A DNA stretch of 64,000 nt from Candidatus Nitrotoga sp. M5 (GTDB taxonomy: Bacteria > Pseudomonadota > Gammaproteobacteria > Burkholderiales > Gallionellaceae): positions 62,001 to 126,000 of the forward strand of contig NZ_CAKMNW010000023.1 in assembly GCF_927904885.1 (NCBI RefSeq), in the 5' to 3' direction. Numbering within the stretch: the first letter of the stretch is position 1; every line of letters starts with the position of its first letter. Both the position numbers and the translations under genes were made by a program. The notes beneath the pieces were generated by a model, which had not been told where the DNA came from, ran no database searches, and was given only the letters and a program-made list of their open reading frames with translations. Shown in pieces: positions 1 through 8,517 of the stretch.

Positions 1-147
1 GATCAAGTGAGTCTTGAGAGGGAAATACTTGACTGTCTTTTTTGGAGTGAGTCGGAAGTTTATGCGCACCATCGGATAGACACGAATGGACTGCGTAAAG
101 CAATAAAGCCTGATCTTACAGAAGCTGCAGTGGATTATATGAACTAG
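1..147 (+). CDS. C-terminal fragment of an unrecognised protein
   Basis: Frame 1 is open from the window edge to a TAG at 145-147, giving 48 residues that end in AAVDYMN. The fragment is rich in charged residues and contains a predicted helix (LEREILDCLFW). There is no start codon because the gene begins outside the window. It ends 25 bases before the 3' end of the convergent tRNA-Gly gene. I do not recognise the family, and calling it a real gene rests only on the open frame and ordinary composition. Confidence 0.4.
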   Translation, partial: DQVSLEREILDCLFWSESEVYAHHRIDTNGLRKAIKPDLTEAAVDYMN

Positions 148-172
148 AGAGGGATGGTAAAAAACAGGAAGG

Positions 173-246
173 TGGAGCGGGCGATGGGAATCGAACCCAC
201 GGCGCTAGCTTGGGAAGCTAGGGTATTACCATTATACGACGCCCGC
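173..246 (-). tRNA. tRNA-Gly (anticodon CCC)
   Basis: The minus strand folds into a full cloverleaf. The 7-bp acceptor stem GCGGGCG/CGCCCGC is followed by discriminator T and an encoded CCA (173-175 on the plus strand). The anticodon stem CTAGC/GCTAG carries the loop TTCCCAA, so the anticodon is CCC and reads GGG. The T loop is TTCGATT. The length of 74 nt with CCA is normal for tRNA-Gly. The gene lies head-to-head with thiS, whose likely start is only 7 bases from the tRNA 5' end. Confidence 0.95.
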
Positions 247-253
247 ATGTAAA

Positions 254-490
254 ATGGATGCTACCTCACACGACCAAAACTTGAAAGTGATATCAATCTC
301 AATTAACGGCGAAGTTCGCCAATTCGATAATTCTATTTCCGTCGCTACGCTCCTCGAACAGATGCAACTGACGGGCAAGCGTATTGCGCTGGAGCGCAAT
401 GGTGAAATCTTGCCGCGCGGACAATTCAACCAACAACTGCTGGCAGATGGCGACCAACTTGAAATTGTGGTCGCCGTCGGTGGCGGTTAA
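254..490 (+). CDS. thiS: Sulfur carrier protein ThiS
   Basis: A small ubiquitin-fold sulfur carrier for the thiazole half of thiamine. It ends in the required Gly-Gly tail (VVAVGGG), which is adenylated and then thiocarboxylated before sulfur is passed to ThiG. The core shows the family pattern: a first strand ISISINGE and, later, VATLLEQM and [12 protein letters not shown]. At 78 aa it is about 12 residues longer than typical ThiS. The ATG at 254 has no clear ribosome site, and in-frame TTG 281 or GTG 287 would give a standard N-terminus. thiG follows after 16 bases, so the two are probably one transcript. Confidence 0.9.
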   Translation: MDATSHDQNLKVISISINGEVRQFDNSISVATLLEQMQLTGKRIALERNGEILPRGQFNQQLLADGDQLEIVVAVGGG

Positions 491-506
491 TTTCGGAACA
501 CATTTA

Positions 507-1292
507 ATGAACAAAGACACACTGCTCATCGCGGGCAAAAGCTATAACTCGCGCTTGTTAATCGGCACCGGCAAATACAAAGACTTTGCCGAAACACAGG
601 CGGCGGTGGAGGCCAGCGGCGCTGAGATCATCACCATTGCCATTCGTCGCAGCAACATCGGGCAAAATCCGAACGAGCCGAATTTGCTGGACGTTCTTCC
701 GCCATCGAAATATACCCTGCTACCCAACACGGCGGGGTGTTACAGCGCAGACGACGCCGTGCGTACTCTGCGGCTCGCACGCGAGCTGCTGAACGGGCAT
801 AGTCTGGTCAAGCTTGAAGTGCTGGGTGATCCGCAATCACTTTATCCGAATGTAGTGGAGACCCTCGCTGCCGCAAAAACCCTGGTGGCGGATGGCTTTC
901 AAGTGATGGTGTATACCTCGGATGATCCCATCATTGCTAAGCAACTGGAAGATATCGGCTGTGTCGCCATTATGCCGCTGGCTTCGCTGATCGGCTCCGG
1001 CATGGGTATCCTCAATCCGTGGAATTTGGAGCTCATCATGGATCGCGTGCAGGTACCCGTTATTGTAGATGCAGGAGTGGGCACTGCTTCAGACGCTGCC
1101 ATCGCCATGGAGCTCGGTTGTCATGGTGTATTAATGAATACCGCCATTGCTGCCGCACAGCAGCCGGTATTGATGGCCTCTGCCATGAAGTTGGCCGTGG
1201 ATGCTGGCCGCATGGCCTTTCTGGCCGGGCGCATGCCAAAGAAGCTGTATAGCGCTTCGCCCAGCTCACCTACCAGTGGATTAATAAGTTGA
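507..1292 (+). CDS. thiG: Thiazole synthase ThiG
   Basis: A TIM-barrel thiazole synthase that joins deoxyxylulose 5-phosphate, dehydroglycine/iminoglycine and ThiS-thiocarboxylate sulfur. At 261 aa it is the usual length. Visible family stretches are [10 protein letters not shown] near the N-terminus, the Schiff-base lysine region LVKLEVLGD, and the phosphate-binding loops [12 protein letters not shown] and [11 protein letters not shown]. The ATG at 507 was preferred over an in-frame upstream ATG at 384 because the latter lies inside thiS, and [11 protein letters not shown] is the normal start. The stop overlaps the trmB start by 4 bases, which implies translational coupling. Confidence 0.96.
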   Translation: MNKDTLLIAGKSYNSRLLIGTGKYKDFAETQAAVEASGAEIITIAIRRSNIGQNPNEPNLLDVLPPSKYTLLPNTAGCYSADDAVRTLRLARELLNGHSLVKLEVLGDPQSLYPNVVETLAAAKTLVADGFQVMVYTSDDPIIAKQLEDIGCVAIMPLASLIGSGMGILNPWNLELIMDRVQVPVIVDAGVGTASDAAIAMELGCHGVLMNTAIAAAQQPVLMASAMKLAVDAGRMAFLAGRMPKKLYSASPSSPTSGLIS

Positions 1293-1966
1293 TACCGCAG
1301 CGCTCCCCGCACATTCGCAGTTATGTGCTGCGTCAAGGGCGTACCTCAAATGGGCAACAGCGTTGCCTCGACGAGCTCCTGCCGATTTATGGCATCCCCT
1401 ACCTTGCTCAACCGCTGGATTTGGAAAATAGCTTTGGCAGAGCTGCGACTAAAATCCTTGAGATCGGCTTCGGCATGGGCGAGACCACTGCTGCCATTGC
1501 CGAGTCACATCCGCAAAATGATTATCTTGCCATTGAGGTACACACGCCGGGTGTAGGTTGTTTGCTCAAACAGATTGAAACGTTGGGATTGAAAAATATT
1601 CGTATCATCCAGCATGATGCAGTTGAAGTGCTGCGTGACATGCTGGCCGATAACGTGCTGGACGGTGTCCATATTTTTTTCCCCGACCCTTGGCACAAGG
1701 CGCGCCACAACAAGCGTCGCCTGATTCAGTCTGCGTTTGTGGCTCAACTGGTGAAGAAAATCAAACCGGGTGGGTATATCCATGTTGCTACTGATTGGCA
1801 GAATTATGCTGAACAGGTACTTGAAGTATTGAGCAGCGAAAAATTACTGGAAAATACTGTGGCTGATTATGCGCCGCGCCCGGCGTATCGCCCGCTTACT
1901 AAATTTGAACAACGCGGGCTGCGTCTGGGTCATGGCGTTTGGGATTTGGTGTTCAAGAAGCGCTAA
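1289..1966 (+). CDS. trmB: tRNA (guanine-N7)-methyltransferase TrmB
   Basis: SAM-dependent enzyme that makes m7G46 in the tRNA variable loop. The SAM-binding motif EIGFGMGE, the acidic strand [10 protein letters not shown], and the TrmB signature [14 protein letters not shown] are all present; 225 aa is standard. Translation starts at a TTG that overlaps the thiG stop (TTGA). This start gives the expected opening [11 protein letters not shown], and no ATG fits better. The thiS-thiG-trmB order is common in betaproteobacteria. Confidence 0.95.
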   Translation: MIPQRSPHIRSYVLRQGRTSNGQQRCLDELLPIYGIPYLAQPLDLENSFGRAATKILEIGFGMGETTAAIAESHPQNDYLAIEVHTPGVGCLLKQIETLGLKNIRIIQHDAVEVLRDMLADNVLDGVHIFFPDPWHKARHNKRRLIQSAFVAQLVKKIKPGGYIHVATDWQNYAEQVLEVLSSEKLLENTVADYAPRPAYRPLTKFEQRGLRLGHGVWDLVFKKR

Positions 1967-1997
1967 CCCGGATAATCCATTAGGCAATTTAACCAGC

Positions 1998-2101
1998 CTC
2001 CCCCTTTGAAAAAGGGGAGAGCTTGCGAGGGGGCAAAGGGGGATTTTTGTGTCCCTGCAATGCTCAAATCCCCCCTAGCCCCCCTTTTTCAGAGGGGGGA
2101 A
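1998..2101. repeat. G/C-tract inverted intergenic repeat
   Basis: Two facing units made of runs of C or G: CCCCCTTTGAAAAAGGGG at the left and CCCCCTTTTTCAGAGGGGGG at the right, with AAAGGGGGATTT pairing with AAATCCCCCC in between. The block can fold into nested hairpins. It lies between the convergent trmB and hemW genes and may act as a bidirectional terminator as well as a dispersed repeat. Confidence 0.6.
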
Positions 2102-2182
2102 ATGCGAAGTCATCGCGCGAATCAGGTCTAATGGATTATCTTGGTTTAATAAAAATCCCTGGGCTGGCAATTCCACAAAATC

Positions 2183-3376
2183 TTACTTGCGCAAAAAAAC
2201 CTGCAGTAAATCATTCAAAAAACGCCGTCCCAACGCGGTCGGTGCGATGCGTTGCAGGTCACGCTCAAGCAGGCCGCGTTGCTCGGCCTCCTCCAATTCG
2301 CGGCGGATCAGCAGCAAAGACAAGCTGGTGCGCTCGGCAAATAGCGTATCAGCAAAACCTTGATTCAAACGCAACGCATTCATCATGAATTCAAACGGTA
2401 AATCCTCGCGCTTCACAGACTCTTCGGACTGCACCGGCAAATCCTGCGTGACCTGTTTCAGATAGGCCTGCGGTTGTTTATAACGAACTTGTCGCAGCAC
2501 CTTGTCCGGAAAACTCAGCTTGCTGTGCGCGCCTGCGCCTATGCCCAGATAATCACCAAATTGCCAGTAATTCAGGTTATGACGTGACTGTTTTTTGGGT
2601 TGTGCAAAAGCCGAAGTTTCGTAATGTTGATAGCCATGCTTACTAAGTATTTGTTCAATATCCTGCTGCATGGCACTACACAAATCATCGTCCGGCAAGG
2701 CGGGTGGATAACGGTGGAAAAGTGTATTTGGTTCCAGGGTGAGGTTGTAGCAGGACAAATGTTGCGGTGCAAATTCCAGCGCGGCATGCACATCCTGCAA
2801 CGCTTCCGCCTGCGTTTGCTGCGGCAAGCCGTACATTAAATCCAGATTAATGTTGTCAAAATGATGCTGTGCGATTTCTACCGCCCGCCGCGCCTCGGAC
2901 GCATCGTGGATACGCCCCAGCGCCTTAAGATGAGTATCGTTAAAACTCTGAATACCGAGCGATAGCCGATTGATGCCTGCATCACGAAAGCCGGCAAACT
3001 TGCTTGCCTCTACTGTGCCTGGATTGGCTTCCAGCGTAATTTCCGCGCCATGATCCAGCGGCAACAACATACGTACTGAAGTGAGAATTTTATCCATCGC
3101 CTGAGCAGAAAGCAGGCTGGGCGTGCCGCCACCGATGAATACGGTGTATACCTTGCGTCCCCATATTTGCGGCAGAGCCAGCTCCAGATCGCGCACTAAC
3201 GCAGCCACATATTCCTGCTCTGGCAGAGACTCGCGCACCTCATGCGAATTAAAATCACAATAAGGACATTTACGCACACACCACGGAATATGGATGTACA
3301 AAGACAATGGCGGTAAAGCTTTAAAACTGACCGTTTGCGTGGTGGAGTTGAGTGGGTGTGAAAGTTGAATATTCAT
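2183..3376 (-). CDS. hemW: Radical SAM heme chaperone HemW (HemN-like)
   Basis: A radical SAM protein of the HemN/HemW family. The 4Fe-4S motif CxxxCxxC is seen at residues 33-40 (CVRKCPYC), followed by FIGGGTPSLL and LGIQSFNDTHLKALGR. The extended N-terminus of true coproporphyrinogen oxidase HemN is absent and the length is 397 aa, so HemW (heme insertion chaperone, long misannotated as HemN) is preferred. Start: the ATG at 3376 (MNIQLSH). An open upstream stretch starting at 3475 is judged non-coding because its composition differs. The gene lies downstream of rph-rdgB on the same strand, a classic proteobacterial cluster. Confidence 0.93.
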   Translation of the reverse strand: MNIQLSHPLNSTTQTVSFKALPPLSLYIHIPWCVRKCPYCDFNSHEVRESLPEQEYVAALVRDLELALPQIWGRKVYTVFIGGGTPSLLSAQAMDKILTSVRMLLPLDHGAEITLEANPGTVEASKFAGFRDAGINRLSLGIQSFNDTHLKALGRIHDASEARRAVEIAQHHFDNINLDLMYGLPQQTQAEALQDVHAALEFAPQHLSCYNLTLEPNTLFHRYPPALPDDDLCSAMQQDIEQILSKHGYQHYETSAFAQPKKQSRHNLNYWQFGDYLGIGAGAHSKLSFPDKVLRQVRYKQPQAYLKQVTQDLPVQSEESVKREDLPFEFMMNALRLNQGFADTLFAERTSLSLLLIRRELEEAEQRGLLERDLQRIAPTALGRRFLNDLLQVFLRK

Positions 3377-3693
3377 GGGTGCGATTGTACCAACGGAGAG
3401 CAGAAAATATGGAACAGTCAACTTTTGCAGCAGGGTGTTGCTGGGGCGGCGAAGCCGCATTTCGGCAGACGCCAAACGTGCATGAAACGAGCGTTAGATA
3501 GACTGGCGTCAATACGGTCAATCCAACTTATCCGGAAGTATGCACTGGCACCACTGGCCACGCCGAGGATTACCGCCAACAGCATCTGGAAAAATGCGGA
3601 TAAGTACTGCCATTAGAAATGACAGCGCGAACGACTCCGCCTGCTACTGCGCGCGGCTTAAATAACTGAGAGCTTCCCGCAACGCCAGCATTC
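3377..3693. other. hemW-rdgB spacer with one doubtful small ORF
   Basis: A 317-bp gap in an otherwise tight rph-rdgB-hemW cluster. On the minus strand 3585 to 3418 encodes 55 residues with a hydrophobic stretch (MLLAVILGVASGASAYF) and then a Cys-rich tail. There is no convincing ribosome site and no family I recognise, so I do not call it a gene. I see no other feature here. Confidence 0.3.
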
Positions 3694-4287
3694 TCAAGGC
3701 TCCTCTAGTCGGAGCTTTTGTAGCAGAATCTCCAATGCCTGCGCACGGTGGCTGATCTGTGCTTTGTCGTCACGGCTTAATTCTGCACTCATCTTGTTGA
3801 GCTGCGGCAACCAGAACAGCGGGTCGTAACCAAACCCTTCTTCCCCGAGCATCTGCTGAGCAATTTCGCCATGCCATTCGCCTTCTGCAATCAGTGGCTG
3901 CGGATCATCAGCATGTCGCACCAGCACGAGTACACAATAATAATGCGCTCGCCGGTCCTCCATGCCGTTCATCGCTTGCAATAACTTTTCATTGTTACGT
4001 GAATCTGATTTCGGATCGCCCGCATAACGCGCAGACTGCACACCTGGTGCGCCGTTCAAAGCATCGACGCATATTCCAGAGTCATCCGCCAATGCGGGCA
4101 GGCCACTGATACGGCTGACCTGACGCGCCTTGGCCAGCGCGTTCTCAATGAAAGTGCCGTGAGGCTCTTCAGCCTCTTCAATGCCAAGTTGCGCCTGCGT
4201 AAGTATCTCAATGGGGAGTGACGCAAGCGTTAACTGCAACTCGCGTAACTTGCCCGGATTGTTGGAGGCGATAACTAGCTTATGCAT
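3694..4287 (-). CDS. rdgB: XTP/dITP pyrophosphatase (Ham1/RdgB family)
   Basis: Removes non-canonical purine triphosphates (ITP, dITP, XTP) by hydrolysis to the monophosphate and pyrophosphate. Family motifs: N-terminal SNNPGKLREL, the metal/substrate segment ADDSGICVDALNGAPGV followed by SARYAG, and GYDPLFWLP near the C-terminus. 197 aa is the standard length. The gene starts 6 bases after the rph stop codon, so rph-rdgB are one transcription unit. Confidence 0.96.
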   Translation of the reverse strand: MHKLVIASNNPGKLRELQLTLASLPIEILTQAQLGIEEAEEPHGTFIENALAKARQVSRISGLPALADDSGICVDALNGAPGVQSARYAGDPKSDSRNNEKLLQAMNGMEDRRAHYYCVLVLVRHADDPQPLIAEGEWHGEIAQQMLGEEGFGYDPLFWLPQLNKMSAELSRDDKAQISHRAQALEILLQKLRLEEP

Positions 4288-4293
4288 GGTGAG

Positions 4294-5010
4294 CTACTTC
4301 CCCAGCGCCGTGCGCTGTATCTCAATTAATTTTGTGATGCCAGACTGCGCTAAATCGAGCATGGCATCCATCTCAACACGGCTGAAAGCATGGCCCTCTG
4401 CCGTACCCTGCACCTCTATAAAATGGCCCGCACTGGTCATCACCACATTCATATCGGTATCACATGCAGCATCTTCGGCGTAATCAAGATCAAGCACTGG
4501 CATACCTTGATACATACCCACCGAAATTGCAGCGACGAAATCGCGTAATGCGCTCTCTTGAATTAACCCTTGCTTAATCAATCCACTAACGGCATCGTGC
4601 AAGGCGACAAAAGCACCAGTAATACTGGCAGTACGCGTGCCGCCATCAGCCTGAATCACGTCGCAATCGACTTGGATGGTGCGCTCGCCCAATAGTTTCA
4701 AATCCACTACAGAACGCAAACTGCGTCCGATCAAACGCTGGATTTCCTGCGTCCGTCCAGACTGTTTGCCCTTGGCCGCTTCGCGCGCCATGCGGCTTCC
4801 GGTAGAGCGTGGCAACATGCCATATTCCGCCGTAACCCACCCTTCACCAGAGCCCTTTTTATGTGGCGGCACACGTTCTTCCACACTTGCGGTGCAAATT
4901 ACTTTCGTGTCGCCGCATTCGATTAACACCGAACCCTCGGCATGCTTGGTGTAATGACGTGTGATGAAAATGGAACGAAGCTGATCTGATTGCCGCTGGC
5001 TGGGACGCAT
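4294..5010 (-). CDS. rph: Ribonuclease PH
   Basis: Phosphorolytic 3'-5' exoribonuclease that trims tRNA precursors. Conserved blocks: [11 protein letters not shown] at the start, [32 protein letters not shown], the phosphate-binding [38 protein letters not shown], and TDMNVVMT near the end. At 238 aa it is full length. The ATG at 5010 gives the canonical MRPSQRQ start; an in-frame ATG nine codons upstream adds unrelated residues. Confidence 0.96.
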   Translation of the reverse strand: MRPSQRQSDQLRSIFITRHYTKHAEGSVLIECGDTKVICTASVEERVPPHKKGSGEGWVTAEYGMLPRSTGSRMAREAAKGKQSGRTQEIQRLIGRSLRSVVDLKLLGERTIQVDCDVIQADGGTRTASITGAFVALHDAVSGLIKQGLIQESALRDFVAAISVGMYQGMPVLDLDYAEDAACDTDMNVVMTSAGHFIEVQGTAEGHAFSRVEMDAMLDLAQSGITKLIEIQRTALGK

Positions 5011-5269
5011 AACATAATCCTGTAAATAAAATGGCACGCATTATAACTTGCGCCACCGCAGTCATCAGAATTAGTCCCGCGCGACTACTGCAGATGCGTT
5101 TTAAACGGTATATATCAAAATTCACACCATGCAATCATCATATAATGCACACGCTGTAGCCCAAGTCATATTTCAAAAAAATGCGTTGCAAGACATAAAT
5201 AAATCATGGCCTTGATTAACGTTGGAACTGGATTGGGCAATTATTCAAACTATATTATCTGGAGTCCCA

Positions 5270-6136
5270 ATGATTTTTAGCATGACCGGTTTTGCCACTG
5301 CCGCAACAGAACTCGACAGCGGATCGCTTGCAGTGGAACTGCGTGCAGTCAATCACCGTTACTTAGACCTCCAGTTACGTATGCCAGACGAGCTACGTAT
5401 GCTGGAGCCCATGTTGCGCGAGATCCTCGCAGCGAAACTGACGCGCGGCAAAGTGGAATGCCGTATTGGTTTCGCCTCACGACCCTCCGTACAAAATCCG
5501 GCCCAGCTCAATCAGCCTCTGGTACAACAGCTGGCACAATGGAACGACGAAGTGCAGACCATCTTGCCAAAAGCAGATGGCTTGAGTGTCGCCGATGTAT
5601 TGCGTTGGAATGGCGTGCTGCTAAGCGCCGCTCTGCCGACCGACACACTGCAAACCGTGGTGCCCGAACTACTGAATCAAGTGCTGAACGAATTCACCGC
5701 AGCACGTGGCCGCGAAGGCGACAAATTACAAGACTTTCTGTTACAGCGCATAGAGCAAATCGAAACTTTATGCACCCTGGTCGCACCGCGCATCCCAACA
5801 GCAATTGCGGCATATGAAGAAAAACTGGCCGCGCGTTTACGCTTAGCGCTGCAAGCAGGCGATGATGAACGCGTGCGGCAGGAAATTACCTTGTTCGCCA
5901 GCAAAATTGATGTGGATGAAGAATTGTCGCGTCTGCAAACGCACTTGGTAGAAATGAAGCGAGTGCTAGCCAAAGGTGGGGCAGTGGGCAAGCGTCTGGA
6001 TTTTCTGATGCAGGAACTACACCGCGAGGCGAACACGCTAGGCTCAAAGTCCGTCGATGCAGAAGTATCGCGTGCATCCATGGAAATGAAGCTACTGATT
6101 GAACAGATGCGTGAGCAGATACAGAACTTGGAGTAG
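5270..6136 (+). CDS. yicC: YicC family endoribonuclease
   Basis: YicC family protein, 288 aa. The N-terminal MIFSMTGFA, then ELRAVNHRYLD, LTRGKVECRIGF and the C-terminal DFLMQELHREANTLGSKS are the family hallmarks. E. coli YicC has been shown to be an endoribonuclease acting on small RNA. The ATG at 5270 follows GGAG by 5 bases and gives the canonical start; a more distal ATG at 5222 is unlikely. Transcribed divergently from rph. The cassette array begins about 230 bases downstream. Confidence 0.9.
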   Translation: MIFSMTGFATAATELDSGSLAVELRAVNHRYLDLQLRMPDELRMLEPMLREILAAKLTRGKVECRIGFASRPSVQNPAQLNQPLVQQLAQWNDEVQTILPKADGLSVADVLRWNGVLLSAALPTDTLQTVVPELLNQVLNEFTAARGREGDKLQDFLLQRIEQIETLCTLVAPRIPTAIAAYEEKLAARLRLALQAGDDERVRQEITLFASKIDVDEELSRLQTHLVEMKRVLAKGGAVGKRLDFLMQELHREANTLGSKSVDAEVSRASMEMKLLIEQMREQIQNLE

Positions 6137-6317
6137 TGTTTTGTTTTGTGTTGTTGCACGTCAGGAGATGTATCTAAAGCTGCCGTTAGTTGAACTGGGA
6201 AAATGAAGATGGTGTATGACAAAAATGAAATGGTGTATTTACAACTCAAATTCGGGTGTGATGCAGGTTTTGCATTCAATTAAAACAGTGAATTATCAAA
6301 TAAGCGCCAGTTTGTGC

Positions 6318-6370
6318 ACCTAACAGGGGCCTTTATCGGCATTTTTTCGGGTTTCTACTTTACGTTAGCC
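6318..6370 (+). other. Left edge of cassette array: attC/attI-like core pair
   Basis: ACCTAAC at 6318-6324 and GTTAGCC at 6364-6370 match the RYYYAAC and GTTRRRY core boxes of integron recombination sites. The interior is poorly palindromic, so this may be a decayed attC or an attI-like remnant. GTTAGCC is the exact reverse complement of the GGCTAAC that closes the next cassette (6897), as expected when both come from one circular cassette. Confidence 0.5.
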
Positions 6371-6395
6371 TTCAAATCCGAATCGAGAGGAGAAT

Positions 6396-6902
6396 ATGGA
6401 TATATCTAGCATTACCGCAATCACTACTGCGCTTAAGGGCGCTTTAGACATTACTAAAGGAATAGCCTCTTTACACAATCACGCAGAGCTTTCGGCACTC
6501 TCTATAGAATTAAACTCGAAGCTAATTGAAGCTCAGCAAGCCATCTTCGCAGTTAACGATGAGCGCCAAAGGCTTATAGATAAAGTTAGAGAGCTGGAAG
6601 ATCAAATTGCACAGTCTAGTGAATGGGAATCTGAAAAGACACGATATCAATTAATGTCGCCATGGCCTGGACAACCGGTTTCCGTTTACCACCTAAAGAA
6701 ATCACACGCAAATGGAGATGAGCCTCATTGGCTCTGCCCAAACTGTTTTCAACAAAAAAGTAAATCAGTCTTGAATACTAACCAAAAAAAGGGTGAAAGA
6801 GTCCATTTTGTATGTTCTGTTTGTAATGCATCAATTAATACCGGATGGAACGGTATTGGTGCCCCGCAGTATGCCGAAGATATTGGCGAGAATGAAGGCT
6901 AA
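6396..6902 (+). CDS. Cassette protein with coiled coil and zinc ribbon
   Basis: A 168-aa protein of unknown function. Residues 1-85 are helical, with a hydrophobic first helix (ITAITTALKGALDITKGI) and a heptad-rich coiled coil (IFAVNDERQRLIDKVRELED). The C-terminal third has two Cys pairs, CPNC and CSVC, typical of a zinc ribbon. A GAGAGGAG ribosome site precedes the ATG. The gene fills an integron cassette: GTTAGCC lies 26 bases upstream and the stop codon TAA sits inside the GGCTAAC box. A nucleic-acid or membrane-associated role is conceivable but not shown. Confidence 0.8.
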   Translation: MDISSITAITTALKGALDITKGIASLHNHAELSALSIELNSKLIEAQQAIFAVNDERQRLIDKVRELEDQIAQSSEWESEKTRYQLMSPWPGQPVSVYHLKKSHANGDEPHWLCPNCFQQKSKSVLNTNQKKGERVHFVCSVCNASINTGWNGIGAPQYAEDIGENEG

Positions 6903-6965
6903 CAAGTGGTTCGTTGGGACGCTGCACCGCTTCGCGCCTTGCGCTCCACAACCTGAGCGTTAGGC
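6897..6965 (+). other. attC site 1
   Basis: 69-bp integron recombination site. Left core GGCTAAC (6897-6903) overlaps the stop of the previous gene, right core GTTAGGC (6959-6965) lies 16 bases before the next start. The inner sequence (AAGTGGTTCGTTGGGACGC and its partner GCGCTCCACAACC) resembles typical attC inner boxes. Confidence 0.75.
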
Positions 6966-6981
6966 ATCTCAATCACCGACC

Positions 6982-8418
6982 ATGCAGCCACTCTGCCAAA
7001 TTTGCTGCAACCCGAAGCGGCGCATTCGCTTCCATACCGAACAATTGGCAATCTGCCAATGGTGCGTGACCGAACTGTCGAGCTCGGAGATATCTCCGGC
7101 GACGATTGTTGGTGAGCGACGCAGTTCAGCGACTTCCCGGCACACGGAGTCCACCGAGAGAGAGTTTGCCTGCCTTCGCGGCCTCCGGACAACGCCACCA
7201 CAACTGCCCGCCGCTGCGCTTGATGCCGTCAATGCGTACGCAGAGGGAGCAGTGAGACGCGGCGAAGGCATCTTCCAGTCGATTTACAGATCGATGGTTG
7301 ACGATACAAGGCGTCGTGAAGAAATAGCAAACGTTGTAGCACGTCGCAGAGACGAAGTGCTAGCTGTGTACCGCGAGGCGATCGCAAATCACGCGCTCAA
7401 ACAACAAGAGATTGACGCCAAGATTCGTGCAGCCGAATCGAGTGTGACTCGAATTCCCGCGATTGTCGAACAAGAGATTCAGCAACTTCTAGATGACGCC
7501 AAAAGTGACAAACCAACAAAGTCTAAAGAGATAAGGCTCATCCGAGCATTCTTGGTTGGCCTGATCAATTTTGAACGAACCGCGCTGGCAAGACCCGAGC
7601 CGCTCGAATACGAAGTACAGAAAAGGAAAATTCGCGCTCGCGACAGCTATCGGTGTGTTTGTTGCCTACGCGGCTTCGCCCAGGGGGAACTTCACGTTCA
7701 CCATGTTCTACCGCTGTCTCGCTGTGGTACCAACGCTGACTCCAATCTTGCTACTTTGTGCCATCCGTGCCACAACAAGCAGCATCCAGACTTCCAGGTC
7801 ACTCGGTCATTTCCAATTAAGCGCAGGCCTGCAACGTCCCGGTTCGTGGCAGTTGACGTAGAAACTACGGGACTATCCAATGATGATTCGATTATCGAAA
7901 TTGCCGCAGTGAAGTTCGCTGATGGCGAGGTTGATGAGATCTTCTGTTCGCTGGTTCGCAGCAAGAAGGTCATCCCGGCGGCGATTACTCGACTGACCGG
8001 AATCACTCAGTCCATGATCTCGGAAGCTCCCCATCCTGAGTTAGTTATTCGAGACTTCGTGGCATTCATATCCAGTCATCGGCTGGTGTTCCACAATGCA
8101 TCATCCGACATGCGATTCATTGGAAGATACTTGAAATACTTTAACTATCCTACGCCGAGTCGAATACTCGATACACTGCCCATCGCCCGACGAAAATTAC
8201 CTGAACTGTCTAGCCATCGCTTGGCAACTCTTGTAGAACACCTTGGACTACCAGCTGCCCGTTCTCACCGCGCTCAAGATGACAGCCTTGCGACCGGGCA
8301 TTTATATTTGGCGTTACGCGAAATTCCCACTCCTCGAGTCAAGAAGAAGCGACGAAAGTCAACAGTAACTAATTCGAAGCAGCCAAAGGGCACATCCACC
8401 GGGCACAGAGATGCCTAA
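6982..8418 (+). CDS. HNH endonuclease fused to DEDDh 3'-5' exonuclease (cassette gene)
   Basis: 478 aa, two nuclease modules in one chain. N-terminus: a Cys cluster (C5, C8, C25, C28) like a zinc finger, then a helical linker. Residues 215-268 form an HNH domain with paired cysteines C225/C228 and C260/C263, catalytic HVHH at 238-241, N255 and H264. Residues 288-445 form a DnaQ-like exonuclease: Exo I VDVETTG (D292, E294), Exo II FHNASSDMRF (D376), Exo III HRAQDD (H429, D433). All catalytic residues seem intact. A Lys/Arg-rich tail follows. The stop lies in the GCCTAAC box of the next attC. Both nuclease types are known separately in phage defence and DNA repair; the fusion suggests one protein that nicks and then resects DNA. 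This function is inferred. Confidence 0.88.
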   Translation: MQPLCQICCNPKRRIRFHTEQLAICQWCVTELSSSEISPATIVGERRSSATSRHTESTEREFACLRGLRTTPPQLPAAALDAVNAYAEGAVRRGEGIFQSIYRSMVDDTRRREEIANVVARRRDEVLAVYREAIANHALKQQEIDAKIRAAESSVTRIPAIVEQEIQQLLDDAKSDKPTKSKEIRLIRAFLVGLINFERTALARPEPLEYEVQKRKIRARDSYRCVCCLRGFAQGELHVHHVLPLSRCGTNADSNLATLCHPCHNKQHPDFQVTRSFPIKRRPATSRFVAVDVETTGLSNDDSIIEIAAVKFADGEVDEIFCSLVRSKKVIPAAITRLTGITQSMISEAPHPELVIRDFVAFISSHRLVFHNASSDMRFIGRYLKYFNYPTPSRILDTLPIARRKLPELSSHRLATLVEHLGLPAARSHRAQDDSLATGHLYLALREIPTPRVKKKRRKSTVTNSKQPKGTSTGHRDA

Positions 8419-8514
8419 CCCTTCCATCGAGCGGACATCCAACGGCAGGGCACACTGGCTCGCTCCGTCAAGGTCGGTGGCGCCGTTGGCTGCCGCTCAT
8501 GTCAAACGTTAGCC
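8413..8514 (+). other. attC site 2
   Basis: 102-bp site with left core GCCTAAC (8413-8419) and right core GTTAGCC (8508-8514). The arms are strongly palindromic: GAGCGGACATCCAACGGC on the left pairs with GCCGTTGGCTGCCGCTC on the right. GCCTAAC is the exact complement of the GTTAGGC that opens this cassette at 6959, confirming the cassette limits 6960-8508. Confidence 0.88.
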
Positions 8515-8517
8515 CAC

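Noticed and set aside
147..253. TPP riboswitch before thiS
   Set aside because: The space is filled by tRNA-Gly and no CTGAGA-type TPP core is present.
3418..3585. 55-codon minus-strand ORF between rdgB and hemW
   Set aside because: One hydrophobic stretch but no ribosome site and an odd Cys/Pro tail; kept only as a note on the spacer.
5677..6279. 200-residue open frame on the minus strand across yicC
   Set aside because: Lies antisense to the well-supported yicC gene and has Ser/Arg-rich, non-protein-like composition.
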